Counted from the stretch's first letter, positions 23,786 through 35,875 are shown. The stretch: 64,000 bases of DNA from Flabesymbios commensalis (GCA_964017125.1 OZ024903.1:64706578-64770577), one strand, 5' to 3'. Translations and numbers: made by a program. Notes: generated from the letters alone by a model not told the origin.

Positions 23786-24570
23786 TAATCTACTGGTTAC
23801 TAGTTTAAGTTACTTTCACTGTAAGGCACGATGGTCCATTCTACTACGTAATCGTCTGGTTACCAATTCGATGTAAGTTGCTTTTACTGTATTACACGAT
23901 GATACATTCTACCATGGAGACAGAAAACTACATAATCTTCTGGTTACCTATTCAATTCAATTTACTTTTATTTTATAGTACTCGTCATTTACTTCTACTG
24001 CGCAATCTTCTGTTTATACCTAATTAGTTTAGGTTACTTTTCTCTATGCCACGATGATCCATTTACTACATTTACTTTTGCTACGTAATTTTCTGGTTAT
24101 ACTTATTTAGTTTAGGTTACTTTTACTGTATGACACGATGATTCATTTACTACATTTACTTCTTCATCATCTTCTGATTTCCCATTCCATTTAATTTAAT
24201 TTTAGTGTATGACATGATGATCTATTCACTAGATTTACTTCTACTACGTAATCTTCTGGTCACCTATTTAGTTTAAGACACTGTAACTGTATGACGCGAT
24301 GATCCATTGTACTACGTAACTGTCTGGTTACCTATTCAATTTAAGTTACTTTCATTGTATGCCAGTATGATACGTTCTACCATGGACATAGTAAACTACG
24401 TAACCTTCTAGTTACCTATTCAATTAAATTTTACTGTATGATTATCCATTTACTAGATTTACTTCTATGTCTTCTGGTTACTTATTTAGTTTAAGTTACT
24501 TTTACTGTATGATTCTCCATTCTACCACGTAATCTTCTGGTTAACTATTTAGGCTAAGTTACTTAATATA
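23785..24570. repeat. Degenerate tandem array, about 75-110-base units
   Basis: About nine diverged units around CTTCTGGTTACCTATTTAG, TTTAAGTTACTTTTACTGTA, TGACACGATGATCCATT and TACTACGTAAT. Confidence 0.7.
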
Positions 24571-24633
24571 CATTTTAGCTTAAATGATTACATAACTAAA
24601 ATTGAAATGTTGAAAATCTCATAAAATCAAAAG

Positions 24634-25594
24634 TACCGTCAACTGGGGTAACTTTGAACGGGGGGGGGGGGTGTAACTTTGAACACCAATTTTACAAAAT
24701 ATCAAATTCTACTTACTGTCAACATACTAATATATATATAATAACAAATATATCCAAATACATAATAACTTTATATTTCATTACGTTGCATTAAATTAAC
24801 CATGATCAGATTTTTCTAGTACTTTTACAACGGATTTGCAAATGGCGGCCATTTTGGTACATCATTATGAGTGCCGCAAAGTTTTGATTCTACGTGAGTA
24901 AGTACAGTTCTCATTGTTGTTTCTTTGGTGACAAAATGTAAGGCATGCTCTTGTGACAATGTGTATATGTCATATTTGTCTCTAATTCAAATCCATTCTC
25001 ATGGGCTTAATAAAACAAAATATCATGAGCTCTGGAGAGGTGACTTTGAGCATGCTCAAAGTTACCCCACATACTTTTACTTGAGGAAGCTTATACCCAT
25101 TTAAATTGTGAAATACCCATGTGATTTCAGCATCGAGGGGGAATTAACGAAAAATCAACTACTACATCCAGCAGCATGGACGTTTGACTTTTTTGAAGTG
25201 AATTAATTATGTTATTTTGATGTGTTATTTTGGTGTTCAAAGTTACCCCAAGCATATGTTCAACCATTGTAAGATCTGTAAGATATGTCTGTAAGATATG
25301 TCAGTATTTAGTATTTTAATGGGTCAGATGGATTAAAAATAATCCCTTCTATTTTTCCTTTGCATAATTATATATATTATAATATAAGCGATCGGTAACT
25401 CAAATGGCACATAAACTACCAACCACTCACTTTGGTGTTAAAAGTACCCCTCCCTAGGGGTAACATTGAACACAATACAATTTGTTGAAAAAATACCTGT
25501 TAGCTGGAGATATTAAATATTTCACAATTAGATACAAAAAGGCACATTTCTTCTCCCAATTTCTATGCAGGCGAAGTTACCCCAGTTGACGGTA
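24634..25594. mobile_element. Non-autonomous DNA element with TACCGTCAACTGGGGTAACTT ends
   Basis: A 21-base terminal inverted repeat at 24634-24654 and 25574-25594 matches as seen by eye. The interior repeats GGGGTAACTTTGAAC-like words in both orientations (24670, 25060, 25240, 25450). There is no coding frame. Superfamily unassigned; a TA target is possible because both ends carry TA. Confidence 0.8.
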
Positions 25595-25999
25595 ATAATT
25601 TTTTTTGCTATTTTAGTTGGTGAAAGAGGAGGGGCACGGCTACTACATATATTCGAAATCTCTTATAAACATGTATGTATAAAAATAAGTTGTGTTCAAT
25701 GGGCAGAAAGAACAAGTCAAAGATAACATTGTTGTTACTTTATTGTACACTCGTTTTTTGTACTTGTCGTCGAGTTCTCGGGCACAGAATCATATATTTT
25801 AGTATGAATCCGAGCCAGGAGAACGGTGATGTAGTGCAAATATCACTCAGTAGCAGACACGTACATAATTATCAACATAAATACAAAACAATATCCAACT
25901 AATAATTTTAAGGATGATTGTAAATAAATGTAGTTGATGTGAGATCATAAGTACATAACAATATTTAAAACATTTTTCAACATAAGGTGCTTAAGCTAC

Positions 26000-26290
26000 A
26001 AAATACATTACGTCAGTGAAATGTAAATTATTTTGAGTTATCTTATCTTACGACCGTTATTTGTTGTCACGCACATATAAAATACAGCAGGTATAACTTT
26101 CATAATACCGGTAGGCCTACTAGATTTTTGATGATGATCAGCATTTAAATTTGCCCAGTAATTCGCACATGTTATGTATTATTGACCTGCTAACTTCACC
26201 AGTATTCCAACAAATTATCCCGCCCTTGTAATTATAATAGTCGATAGTGGAACGAATATGTATACATGTCAACACTAAGGCTAGAACACT
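26000..26290. repeat. Diverged duplicate of 23510-23785
   Basis: See the entry at 23510. Roughly 75% identical over the clearest 190 bases, by eye. Confidence 0.6.
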
Positions 26291-26920
26291 GGATCTGCTC
26301 ATTTATAGACACAGCTGAATGAGAATGCGACTACCACGTTCAACATGGTCAAACACAATAAAATATGGCTACTACCTACAGTGATGAACTGAGATTAATC
26401 ATTACCTGTTTTAAATATATAAAAGAAAACAATAATATTACAAGCAATGTTCGAATGGTATTTAAAGATGTACATGATGTAATCACAACAACACGGTATT
26501 ATATATTATATCCATGCTATTACCGAGTAGTACATCCGCTCTTTTCGAAATCTTAATGTACCTTCCCGGTCACTTATTTATATACTGACATATTTTCAGA
26601 AATGTTTCCCTCGTTGGAATATTATTATTTATATAATGATCTTAGTGAAAATAATATTTAATGTTATGGTATGTGCATACAACATTTTAAATATTGATGT
26701 TGTTAAAATATAGGTCTAAACATCCTGGTATATAATATATATATATCTAAATAGTAATTGAATGATTTAAATGACAATTCAGTTAAAAAACATTTAATAA
26801 TTTGTAGGCCTTCTTCTTACCCATTTTTGGTTGAGAGGCTGGAATTAAAAATGAATACTTGCTCAAATTATTAATAAAATAAATATTGTTCCCGCTTCCC
26901 AACGCCAGCAGGGGACAATT
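26291..26920. other. AT-rich stretch downstream of the LRR gene
   Basis: No gene recognised. The right end may be its 3' flank. Confidence 0.4.
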
Positions 26921-26926
26921 CAATAT

Positions 26927-26932
26927 TTTATT
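26927..26932 (-). terminator. Candidate polyadenylation signal AATAAA for the LRR gene
   Basis: The minus strand reads AATAAA about 140 bases after the stop codon. A GT/G-rich stretch follows within 15-35 bases on the minus strand (plus-strand 26890-26915 is C-rich). Position and context fit, but the region is AT-rich and a chance match is possible. Confidence 0.4.
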
Positions 26933-27070
26933 GACGATGAATTCTTCTGTGTTATGAAGAGTTTTTCCAAGGCCTTTTTCAGTCAGATCATGGAGATACT
27001 ATCTCCACGGTCAGATGATGTATATTATTCCTCAACCTGTGTTTGTTCAGCAGGAAGAGGATGCTGATGA

Positions 27071-29455
27071 TCATCTGAGTCCAGTGTTAGTACTTGGCAT
27101 TGACGCGGTGCTTCTGATCTCCTCCAAATCGTCCTCATCAAACATTTCAGCACCTCTGTTCTCATACGTGATGGGCGTAGTATCTGACATACTGTCCATA
27201 CTAGCCAGGAACAACTGAGACAAGTTATCGCTATACAACTCATCCTGCTCACGGCGACGTTTATTGTACCTCTTCAGAACATACGTCATGCTGCACGTTA
27301 CGAAAAGTATGAGAACAAAACAGGCCAGAGCGCCACCTATAAAATAATTTCTGGTGTCCACCACCCCTTTCCTTGCGTAGCCACCCTTATGTGTGCTCAC
27401 AGCCGTACAGTTAATTTTCACACGATCTTTCTCGTGTTTTATCCCCAGGCAGAACTCGTATGCAGTGTCTGGTAACAGCTGTGCCACTGTGTATGTTCTC
27501 ATGTAGGGCCGGATGGACACTTCGTGATATGTGATGTTAGTTAGCTGTGGCTTGTACATGATCTGATAATCGTGACTATGTCTGGTGTTACTCCATGTTA
27601 CTGTCACTGACGCTTGAGTCACGTGTATAATGATGAGGTTAGCATGCAAGTTCTTAACGTGCACATGCGCAGTTCGTTCATCTCTGCCTGCAGGATTGGA
27701 GGCAGAACATGTATAATCTCCGTGATCAGTACCCTGTATATAATCTATGTAAAGTGTCCCCTCCTCAGTAACTCGCTTGTGAGTTCCATGAGCACCAGCA
27801 GACCCAGGCTTGAGCACTTCAACGCCTTCAATGACGTCCCCATGAGCATGAGCCGGCAGAAGCCATTCAGTCTGTGGGAGGGGCTCTCCAACCACACGAC
27901 AGTCAAATTGTAAAGGATCACCCAGTACCCTCTCATACTGAGTGTTAAATAGAGGTAGTATCCTGGGAGGACATGCAGTAGGCAACCTCTTCAACTCCTC
28001 AGCATCTAACGACTTGTCTTTCATATTATCTGGGCCAGCACAAGTGACCTGCTCTATATTCTCTAGGGTTGTGTTACGTTTATTTTCTCTATTTAATTGT
28101 CTGAGCCAATTGACCATACAGTCGCAGTATAACGGGTTACCATGAAGAGTGAGTGTGTTCAGGTGGTCTAGGCCTTCAACCACTTGTTTCTCCAGAACCG
28201 TTAACAAGTTGTTATGTAGCTCTAGAGCGCGTAGGTTAGGCACCTGACTAAACGCACCACGGTGTATGTACTGTAAATGTGGATTGTTGGCCAGCTCTAA
28301 GCGTTGAAGATAAGGCAGCTTCATCAGGGCTTCAGCTTCCACCAGACGCAATACTCCCATCTGGTTAAGTCTAAAAACTGACATATTAACTGACTTGACA
28401 CTGCCGGTGGCCAGCTCCACAATGGGGTTACCACTCATGTCAAGCACATCGAGATGTGGGAAGTCATCTAGTGCCTCTGTCGGTACCTGTTGCAGATGGT
28501 TGTGATCCAAATACAGCTGTCTCAAACGCGCAAGTCCATAGAAAGCTCCACTATATGTATGCTTAATCTGATTATTGTTAAGTTTTAAAAACTGCAGATG
28601 CAACAAACTCCTGAAGACTGCTTTTGTTAATGCGTGTATATTGTTGCCCTGTAGATACAATGTTTCCAAAGATACCAGTCCAAGAAACCAAGCAGCATTT
28701 AACGAGAAGATGCGATTGCCTGACAAGTCCAAGTGCTTTAAGGCGTGCAATCCTTGGAAACATTCTTCACTCATAATTTCTATTTTGTTATCTGCTGCTG
28801 ATAGAAAAATGAGATCCGGTGTGCCGAGAAATCCATGACTCGCCAGATAATCCAGATCATTACGATCAACAGTTAAGTAAAGTAATGTAGGTATATCTAG
28901 GTAAGTACCCTCAAGGCTGAACAAATGGTTACCAGTCATATCCAGTTCCGTGAGATTACGCAATTTGATTAAACTGGATAGCATCTCCAATTTCAAGCGA
29001 TTGTTCACCAAAATCAGGGCTTGGATATTAGCAGAGATATTATTGGGTAGTCTCTGTAGATCACTATTACTACAGTCCACCACCAGACGTGACTGGTGTG
29101 ACATGGTGGTGTGGTGGGTGCCACACTCACAGGGATGTGGACAATAATGAGTCGCTGGGGTAGATGGGGGAGTAAGAGGCACGGTGGTGTTCAGAGTCGT
29201 CCATGTTGTCTGGGTGTAAGGATCCTCGCCAGTAGCTATCAGGATAACAGACAGTAGAAGAAAATAAAGTACATGTGAACGGTGATCTCCAAGAAGTATT
29301 AACCAAGCTGTCCGGTACTGCATGGTGGCATGCCCAGTAACAACGGTGGTCAGCAGGCCAGCAGAAACCATAGAGTAAGAAGACGTCATCGACAGGGGGC
29401 CTGTCGACTCATGGGAGAATCGCTGGCCAGTACTGGACCATGTATCAGATAACAT
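27071..29455 (-). CDS. LRR-Ig-FN3 single-pass membrane protein, LRRN-like
   Basis: A 794-codon uninterrupted frame from ATG at 29455 to TGA at 27071-27073. Seen: hydrophobic signal/anchor segment at residues 61-75; LRR N-cap cysteines C105, C109, C111, C128; about twelve leucine-rich repeats at 140-440 of the form LxxLxLxxNxL; LRR C-cap with C444, C446, C472, C495; one Ig domain with C519, W531 and C583 (YTCSASNPAG); an FN3 domain at about 605-690 with W621; transmembrane span 704-727 followed by KRYNKRRR; and an acidic tail with YENRGAEMFDEDDLEEI. Several NxS/T sites are present. LRR-Ig-FN3-TM with about twelve repeats and a one-exon coding region is the known layout of LRRN (neuronal leucine-rich repeat) adhesion proteins. 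LRFN proteins share the domain order but have fewer repeats and a PDZ ligand, which is absent here. The likely role is cell-surface adhesion or signalling, by inference. Met45 (codon at 29323) lies closer to the hydrophobic segment and may be the real start. Confidence 0.9.
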   Translation of the reverse strand: MLSDTWSSTGQRFSHESTGPLSMTSSYSMVSAGLLTTVVTGHATMQYRTAWLILLGDHRSHVLYFLLLSVILIATGEDPYTQTTWTTLNTTVPLTPPSTPATHYCPHPCECGTHHTTMSHQSRLVVDCSNSDLQRLPNNISANIQALILVNNRLKLEMLSSLIKLRNLTELDMTGNHLFSLEGTYLDIPTLLYLTVDRNDLDYLASHGFLGTPDLIFLSAADNKIEIMSEECFQGLHALKHLDLSGNRIFSLNAAWFLGLVSLETLYLQGNNIHALTKAVFRSLLHLQFLKLNNNQIKHTYSGAFYGLARLRQLYLDHNHLQQVPTEALDDFPHLDVLDMSGNPIVELATGSVKSVNMSVFRLNQMGVLRLVEAEALMKLPYLQRLELANNPHLQYIHRGAFSQVPNLRALELHNNLLTVLEKQVVEGLDHLNTLTLHGNPLYCDCMVNWLRQLNRENKRNTTLENIEQVTCAGPDNMKDKSLDAEELKRLPTACPPRILPLFNTQYERVLGDPLQFDCRVVGEPLPQTEWLLPAHAHGDVIEGVEVLKPGSAGAHGTHKRVTEEGTLYIDYIQGTDHGDYTCSASNPAGRDERTAHVHVKNLHANLIIIHVTQASVTVTWSNTRHSHDYQIMYKPQLTNITYHEVSIRPYMRTYTVAQLLPDTAYEFCLGIKHEKDRVKINCTAVSTHKGGYARKGVVDTRNYFIGGALACFVLILFVTCSMTYVLKRYNKRRREQDELYSDNLSQLFLASMDSMSDTTPITYENRGAEMFDEDDLEEIRSTASMPSTNTGLR

Positions 29456-29472
29456 AGGCTGCCCACTTCACC

Positions 29473-29483
29473 TCTGAATAATA
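29473..29483 (-). promoter_or_regulatory. Probable 3' splice acceptor for the LRR gene 5' UTR
   Basis: Read on the minus strand the sequence is CTATTATTCAG followed by AGGTGAAG, a pyrimidine-leaning tract ending in AG 18 bases before the first ATG. One-exon coding regions in this family often sit behind a non-coding 5' exon, so I infer an upstream UTR exon. The donor was not identified. Confidence 0.4.
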
Positions 29484-30915
29484 GATGACTTTACCATTAT
29501 TGAGTTTCAGTTGTCTTGGTAATGTTACGTACATGATTAACGCGGTAGAGCCAGTTGCCTTGGCAACGATACTTTACCACAGCTATAAGACACGTTATTA
29601 ATCATACTTATGCGTTAAAACGTCACAGTTCCCGTCTACGTGTGATGGTTTTCCTATTCCCTGTGTAGTGTGGTTCCGTTTTTGCATGTAATTGTGTTTA
29701 TTGGGTTGAGAGAGTCACAGTTGGTCAACAGTCAATCAGCATGACGCATTATTAACCGATGGTCAACAAGAGCCGGCCATGATACTTAGGTCTGATTGTA
29801 GTCCTTGTATTGATCGGTCAATTATTGACTAAGATGGAATTACGGTTGTAATGTCTGTCAATTTGTTGATGAGTCCAACACGTCCAGTAAGGCATTAATA
29901 GGCTACAGCCCTCCACTCTGGACAAACGCCCAGCACTTAAATCACTTAAGGTTGTGTTGCGGCGCTGTGGAGGGGATAAGGTGACGAGCTAAGCCCATCC
30001 TACTGGTTCACTTGTGACACTGTATATCGATCCTTAATAGCCTAATCCCTGTCAGCTCTCAGCCAGCCACAGACGCAACATTCACATAAACCTGGGACAA
30101 TCTAATTGTCACGGACAAACAAATGTGTCTGCATGTCCTTTTGTAGCGACCATCTGTATGGTGAAGACACATCTGCTGACGATTGATGCCAGATTTCCTT
30201 ATGCAGCAAAAAAATCATCTGGTTTTCTATCAGTAAGTGTGGTATGAGACAACCAGATCTTATGGACACGTTTTGTGAGTTCCCCCCTTCCTGTGACTGC
30301 TGACCCAATACGACTGGCGCCAACAACTTCAGCTTCAATTCGTCATCTCTTTACAATGACCTTGACGTCATTGATAATGTGTTGCTATCGGGCGGGAGGC
30401 ATTTTGGCGAGAGCAGATTTTGCTGGTGGAATCAGAGCAGAGTGCCTGAGGTTAGTCAGCTATGCGGGATGAGAATGGGATTGGCAGAATCCCCCGTGGC
30501 ACCCTTAAGGCTCACCCAACGTCAAACACACTGAATCCGCCACAACTAGCTGGAATGCCAGTGCCAAGAGCATCTTTACTGATTCCCCCTGTGGGCAAAG
30601 TCGCCTTGTTATTATCCGATTCAGAGTGGTTATTAGCCAGCTGGACATGTGGTGCTGCTTGGCCAATCAGACCATGGTGTGGTGACGTCACCCACAGTGT
30701 GACCACGTGCTGTGCTGGTGTCAAGCTGTGCCTTCTCTTCTATCTCTCGTCTTCTGTCTCTACCAGTTGTGTTCAGTGATCGATAGATAAGATGCCAACT
30801 GGTGCACCGTAATCTTTGTCACACAGCCCAAGATCTGCAACAGACAACAACACATTGATGGTTAACATTCAGTCACCACACACATCCCTCACTTTATTAT
30901 ACCAGTCATTTGCCA
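29476..30915. other. Upstream flank of the LRR gene
   Basis: No coding exon recognised. Probably intron or promoter of the LRR gene by position. GC-richer patch at 30270-30780 with frames (30462-30779 plus, 30512-30724 minus) lacking domains. Confidence 0.35.
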
Positions 30916-30920
30916 GCAGT

Positions 30921-30996
30921 CGTCGCCTCGGAGCTAAATGATCCTATCTGACACTCGTTAGAGTGGCAGATAGGATCATTTAGCTCCGAGGCGACG
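30921..30996. repeat. Hairpin B family, copy 1
   Basis: Arms CGTCGCCTCGGAGCTAAATG... and inverse end at 30996. The loop is GTTA, with one mismatch (A30951 facing G30966). Matches 52620-52695. Confidence 0.92.
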
Positions 30997-31029
30997 AGCT
31001 GTCGTATTCCAGTCAACATGGCAGTGTTA

Positions 31030-31106
31030 CGTAAGCCCAATGCTGGGTTATTGTTGAGCCAGCATCTTAGATGCTGGCCCCACATTAACCCAACATTGAG
31101 CTTACG
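31030..31106. repeat. Hairpin-family palindrome
   Basis: CGTAAGCCCAATGCTGGGTTA pairs with AACCCAACATTGAGCTTACG. The core is CCAGCATCTTAGATGCTGG. Confidence 0.8.
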
Positions 31107-31109
31107 ACT

Positions 31110-32725
31110 GTGACTGGTGTTAGCATGCAGAAGAACAACAATACAATGGTAAATGTTATGTGTTTGCGAAATATTATTGTACATTCGCTTCACAGCACAC
31201 GGGTCGATGCGGTGGTGTTACAAGCCACATTCAGACTCGGACGGCTGAAAATAACAACATCTTTTTCTTCAGATTTTGGAAAATCTATGCAATGACAGAA
31301 ATGATAACACCTGACGTGGGGAAAATAATTTTAAGCAATAGACAAACACGGACTAAACATGACAATAGCATAATTCAATGTTTTTTTGCAAATTATTTAA
31401 ATATTGTTCAGGGGATTATCCTGGCTTCTTTTCAGAAACCGCACCTGTAGATAACATAAATACAGATTAAAATCAACATGATATGAGATTACCATATGAA
31501 TGTAATACCGTTAATTTCATTTAATCCTTTATTTCATGGCTTTATATGTAATTTAATGCGATGTTGTGAAAATATCAACCGCTACAAAGGACGTTTGGTC
31601 TAATAAAATGTCATTTGATGAATTAAACGTAGGCCTACTTCATATCAGAGTGATTGCCTGTTCTGGTTCCAATGCCACACATTCCACGATAGAAGGAGGA
31701 TTTGTAACATTAGCAGAGCTCACATTGATACTGCTGAAGGTGGCGTTTACTGGGCCAGAGATGAACAATGAGCACTTTACAGTCACCCTGACTAATGCAG
31801 TGTAAGAGGTTTGAGCCTTGTTTGGTGGTCAGCCGGACGACCGGTCCCATGACGGACAATAGCTGACCCCCTGGGCCAGACCCACGTGCAGTATGTTAGC
31901 ACTACGGCTTTCTCCCTGCCATCCAAGACATCCGCCTGACACGTCCGCTAGAACTGGAAGCCCGGCAGCACGACACGGTGAACAGATGGTGGTCCAACAT
32001 CGGTTCACCGTCTGGTGTTGCTGGGATTATTCTGTATATATTTTATATTAGTAACCGTTCCAGCGAAATGAGAATAAGACATGACAAATGTGTTGTAATT
32101 CACAAGGTAGGTTAGGGGAAATTAGTAAATTATTGTGTGTGATATTCTCAACATTTTGCCATTTTGATTGTGCTATGACGTTGAGCAGCAGCTGCTTCGT
32201 AACTCGACGTTCTCAAACTAACGCGATGATGGCATCTGCATGCATACTGCGTACTTTAGCCAATTGCACCGCTCTTTATATTGAAGCGCGTATATTATAC
32301 ATTTAAAATAGTCTTTTTCTTATATAAACATGGGAATGAAACGCAATGACCTAGTCGACCTCAGGACATGCAATGCCTCGAGCTCTTCCAGGACGCACCA
32401 TGCCTCAGCCAAATGCCATTTGACATTGTCTCTCTTCGACTATGGTCCTGCCGAGTGGGAGAGAATACACTGGCTAAACATTGGCCTACACGTCCAGCCA
32501 AAGTCCAAGACGTCGGCTGAGCATGTATCCCAGCATTGGATGCCCAGTCTCTCTGAGAAATGACACGGTTCGGTCTCTGGCACTTGGAGACTGGTCGCTG
32601 ACTACACAATACGCTAATGGCATGTAAAGGAAGCGAGGCCGTCCCGGACTCTCTGTTGTCGCGTTCACTCAAACGGAATCCGCGCCCGTTTCCAGAAGAC
32701 AAAGCACCACGCACCAAGCAAAACG
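31110..32725. other. Non-coding stretch
   Basis: No gene recognised. A fragment of the hairpin family is at 31985-32025. Frames of 60-118 codons at 32330-32720 on both strands have no domain. Confidence 0.4.
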
Positions 32726-32729
32726 AGAC

Positions 32730-32804
32730 GCTGACGCAATGTTGTTTTAATGTTGGGCCAGCGTCGTAGACGCTGGCCTAATATTAAAACAACAGTGAGT
32801 CGTG
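32730..32804. repeat. Hairpin-family palindrome
   Basis: GTTGTTTTAATGTTGGGCCA and core GCGTCGTAGACGC, then TGGCCTAATATTAAAACAAC. Confidence 0.85.
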
Positions 32805-33660
32805 TATGTTAAGCAGCTGGCCCCTGCCTTGAACCCAAAAATAGATTTACTTCAGACTATAGGCCTATGTAGTAGCGTCATCGGTATCTTTGTCCACCTT
32901 TTCCTCAGTATTTAGTCCTATTCGTGAACGATTGGTTTAATCGACTGTTGACGTTATTTCCAATCAGCTGGAAAGTTAATTGACGTAATCAGATAACATT
33001 AATTAGCAAGGTCAAGCAACAGAAATTGGTTACTTGTAAAGTGAGTAGCTCGGCTCGGCCATTATATCATACTTCACGGCCTTAGAAAAGTGTATTGCCG
33101 ATAAGAGGATTCCCAGCCAGGAGTTTAATCTGTTATATGATGTATGAAGAAGGGGCCTACTGTAAGTTATTTTTTATTTTAGTTATTGAAACATATTTAT
33201 ACAGGGTGTGCAGTAGTAGCAGTCCTGAAAGCTATTTTTCATATGTGCCCTGTAGTTATTTATAGTTATATGAAAACAAACAGTCATTATATAATATATA
33301 ATACAGATGAAATATATAATACATATAAAAAACGTATCGTGTAGATTCATCATTAGAAGTTGCTCTATATCTGAATGATAGTAGGCCTACACTAGATCTT
33401 GTATATTGTTCATATTATATGAACGCCAGGCTAACTGAATCATCAGACATAGTCTGACAGGGCGGATCCTTATAGTGTTCTGGATGGATACACGGATCAC
33501 GCTAACGACCTATGACCCACGAGTCTGAGGATCTGCGTGTTCGGGATCGCATGCCATCATTACGCGTCTTCTTCTTACATCTGTCCCGCACAGAGTCGTG
33601 CAATCAGGATCAGCTGTGGGATTGTCTGGTCCCACTATATGCTGCAATGCCACAAGGGAC
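32805..33660. other. AT-rich non-coding stretch
   Basis: Nothing recognised. Confidence 0.4.
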
Positions 33661-33665
33661 GTTAG

Positions 33666-33730
33666 CCCCGTGTTTCTTCAATGTTGGGCCGACGTCTTCG
33701 ACGGCGGCCCAACATTAAAGAAACATGGGG
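33666..33730. repeat. Hairpin-family palindrome, CCCCGTGTTTCTT variant
   Basis: Arms of about 31 bases with three mismatches around GACGTCTTCGACGGC. The outer third differs from the other copies but remains paired. Confidence 0.85.
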
Positions 33731-33734
33731 ATGC

Positions 33735-34940
33735 GTCTGGTGATTGCCGGGGTAGTGACAGTGACAATGGACGTGGTGACGAGCAGCTGACAGTCACCGC
33801 GTCCCGCTATTGATAAATACACGACTATTATCCGCACTTAAATTGGCTTCAGTTCATTTGCGAGATTGCCAGACGTGAAATGCTGGGTTTTGAGTAAAAC
33901 TGATAACCGCTGCTCTAATCTGCCTGAAATGAAGTTGTCATGCCGACTCTCTTTTTACAGGCTCTAAGCCACGACAACTCTGCATGAGATTCTCTGAGGA
34001 TTCCAAAGCGAAAACAAATCTTTCAAAGATTATGGAATCCTACCATAATAAAATTAGGCTTTTCGGACGACAAATCAGCCAATCATCTCCAGTCGCTCAG
34101 TTTTTATTTCAATTGGAGTAAGACAATATTTGGCATAGCTATATGTATAAGACATGTGTCTAGACATGGCAAATTGAAAAATGCGATCAATTTATCAATC
34201 CAGAGCATGTTAGTGTGACAGTAGATAGCTCACTGACAGAGGAATTTCTCTTTCATTATCATGATTAGGCTTATATATTCGATTTTCTAAATGTTCCCCA
34301 GACAACTCATCATACCACACATGGCTTCATCCTCATCCCTCGCTGTTCCGAATACACATGGAATGCAATTAATCTGACATCCAGAGGTTTATAAATTGTC
34401 TCAACCTGCTTGGATGACGACATCTATCCTACCATTGGTCTTGGCCACTGGGTGGAACGTGGTGGACGTGGACGAGCGTTTTTACAAACTCAAACTACGA
34501 TTACAAATTCCAGAAAAAAAAACAAAAAAAACGTGCTGCTGGCTCATGACAGTCTTCTGTATTAACCGGATGTGATCCGATATGTAACGATGGGAAATAT
34601 AGATTTCGTATGATTTATCTTATGCAAGTACGATCGTTGATGCATAGAAGCAAAATGTTGAGACGCAGGTACACATTGCACCACCCGTCGTATTTGTTCC
34701 AGCAGGACGGCTTCCTGTGTACCCCTGTCCAGCGCACATGGTGGTATGTGTGGACCCCCTCGCGTGAGTCTGGCCAATCCTGTGCTGCCAAATCTGTCCT
34801 TGCCACCCGGGTCTGGCTGCGTGACCGGCCACAATGACGTTACAGGTAATCAACGTGGCCCACGGGTTATCAGCGCCCTTATTGTTAGCCAAGTCCCCAG
34901 ATCCAGAACACGATCTCTTCCAACCCCACCGAACGCAGGA
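33735..34940. other. Non-coding stretch, GC-richer at 34650-34930
   Basis: Several overlapping frames on both strands at 34562-35078. None has a recognisable motif. Confidence 0.35.
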
Positions 34941-34944
34941 ACTC

Positions 34945-35013
34945 TTCCAACGTCTGATCTGCGCTTGGCCAACGTCTACGACGTTGGCCCAGCGCAGAAC
35001 AGACGTTGGAGTT
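34945..35013. repeat. Hairpin-family palindrome, CCAACGTCTG variant
   Basis: CCAACGTCTGATCTGCGC pairs with GCGCAGAACAGACGTTGG. The core is TTGGCCAACGTCTACGACGTTGG. Confidence 0.85.
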
Positions 35014-35556
35014 TTTTCTGGGTGCGCGGGCGACAACCAAGACAGCGTCTAACACGCTCATCCCGATTAGCTGTCTAATATCCAGTAATTAAGGCTGATA
35101 CAAATGGGCAGGAAGTGTAGTAAGGCAGTAAATCAGGGGCTACAGGTGTCCGCGCCTGCAGTCTGTGTACCCTTCTCACCCAGGACCCAGATCGTGTGAC
35201 CAGTGAGCCTGACCAGAATTACATTTCCTTGGACAAGGTTGAACGCAATCACCTCATTCTTACTCAATTTTATTGTCTCGTTCCGTGTTCGTGTGCGCAA
35301 CTGTATCAGAAATGTTGACGTAATATAAAGTCATACTACCAGTTGAAACATGTAGGCATATTAGGCATATATACTACAAAACACATAAAAAAAGTCTATG
35401 ATGTATGGCAGTTAATTAGGCATTAATGTTATTGTAGAACGACATAAGAATAAATGTAAACGTATTTAAAACAAGATGGAAATCCCGGCTTCAAATAAAT
35501 ATTTCAGCAAATAATTACATTTACGACATAACGTATGTTCGGTGGTTACAGTATAT

Positions 35557-35875
35557 GAATGAAATGAAATGAATCGGGCTTTAGGCCACTTTGGTGCACA
35601 CACAGGCTAAATTGGGCCAGGAGAACCTCCTGAGGATGGTGAGATGAGTGAGATGACACTGCCCTCCAGACACAGGATTAGTAATTCAAACCAGGAGGTC
35701 TGAGGCCGAGCACGCTACCTCTCGGTCATGGAGGCTCCTCACAATACTGAGTTTTACGAGTGGATGGGGGAGAAACATTTATGTTTCTTTTAAACCGCCG
35801 AGACTGGGAAACGAGCCCCGAACTCTAGCGTGACAGGCAGCGGTGCTAACCACTACCCTACGTTGCAGTGGGCCT
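35557..35875 (-). mobile_element. tRNA-derived SINE with two tRNA-like heads
   Basis: Minus-strand order: head 1 at 35872-35800 (GTAGTGGTTAGCACCGCTGC as A-box region, GAGTTCGGGGCTCGTTTCCC as B-box region), a linker, head 2 at about 35740-35660 (GAGAGGTAGCGTGCTCGG and a diverged B box), body, and ATTTC-unit tail at 35575-35557. The head 2, body and tail order is shared with 12319-12505. Confidence 0.7.

Noticed and set aside
35800-35872. Genuine tRNA gene
   Set aside because: Only A- and B-box-like parts are visible; no acceptor stem pairing, and it is joined to a SINE body.
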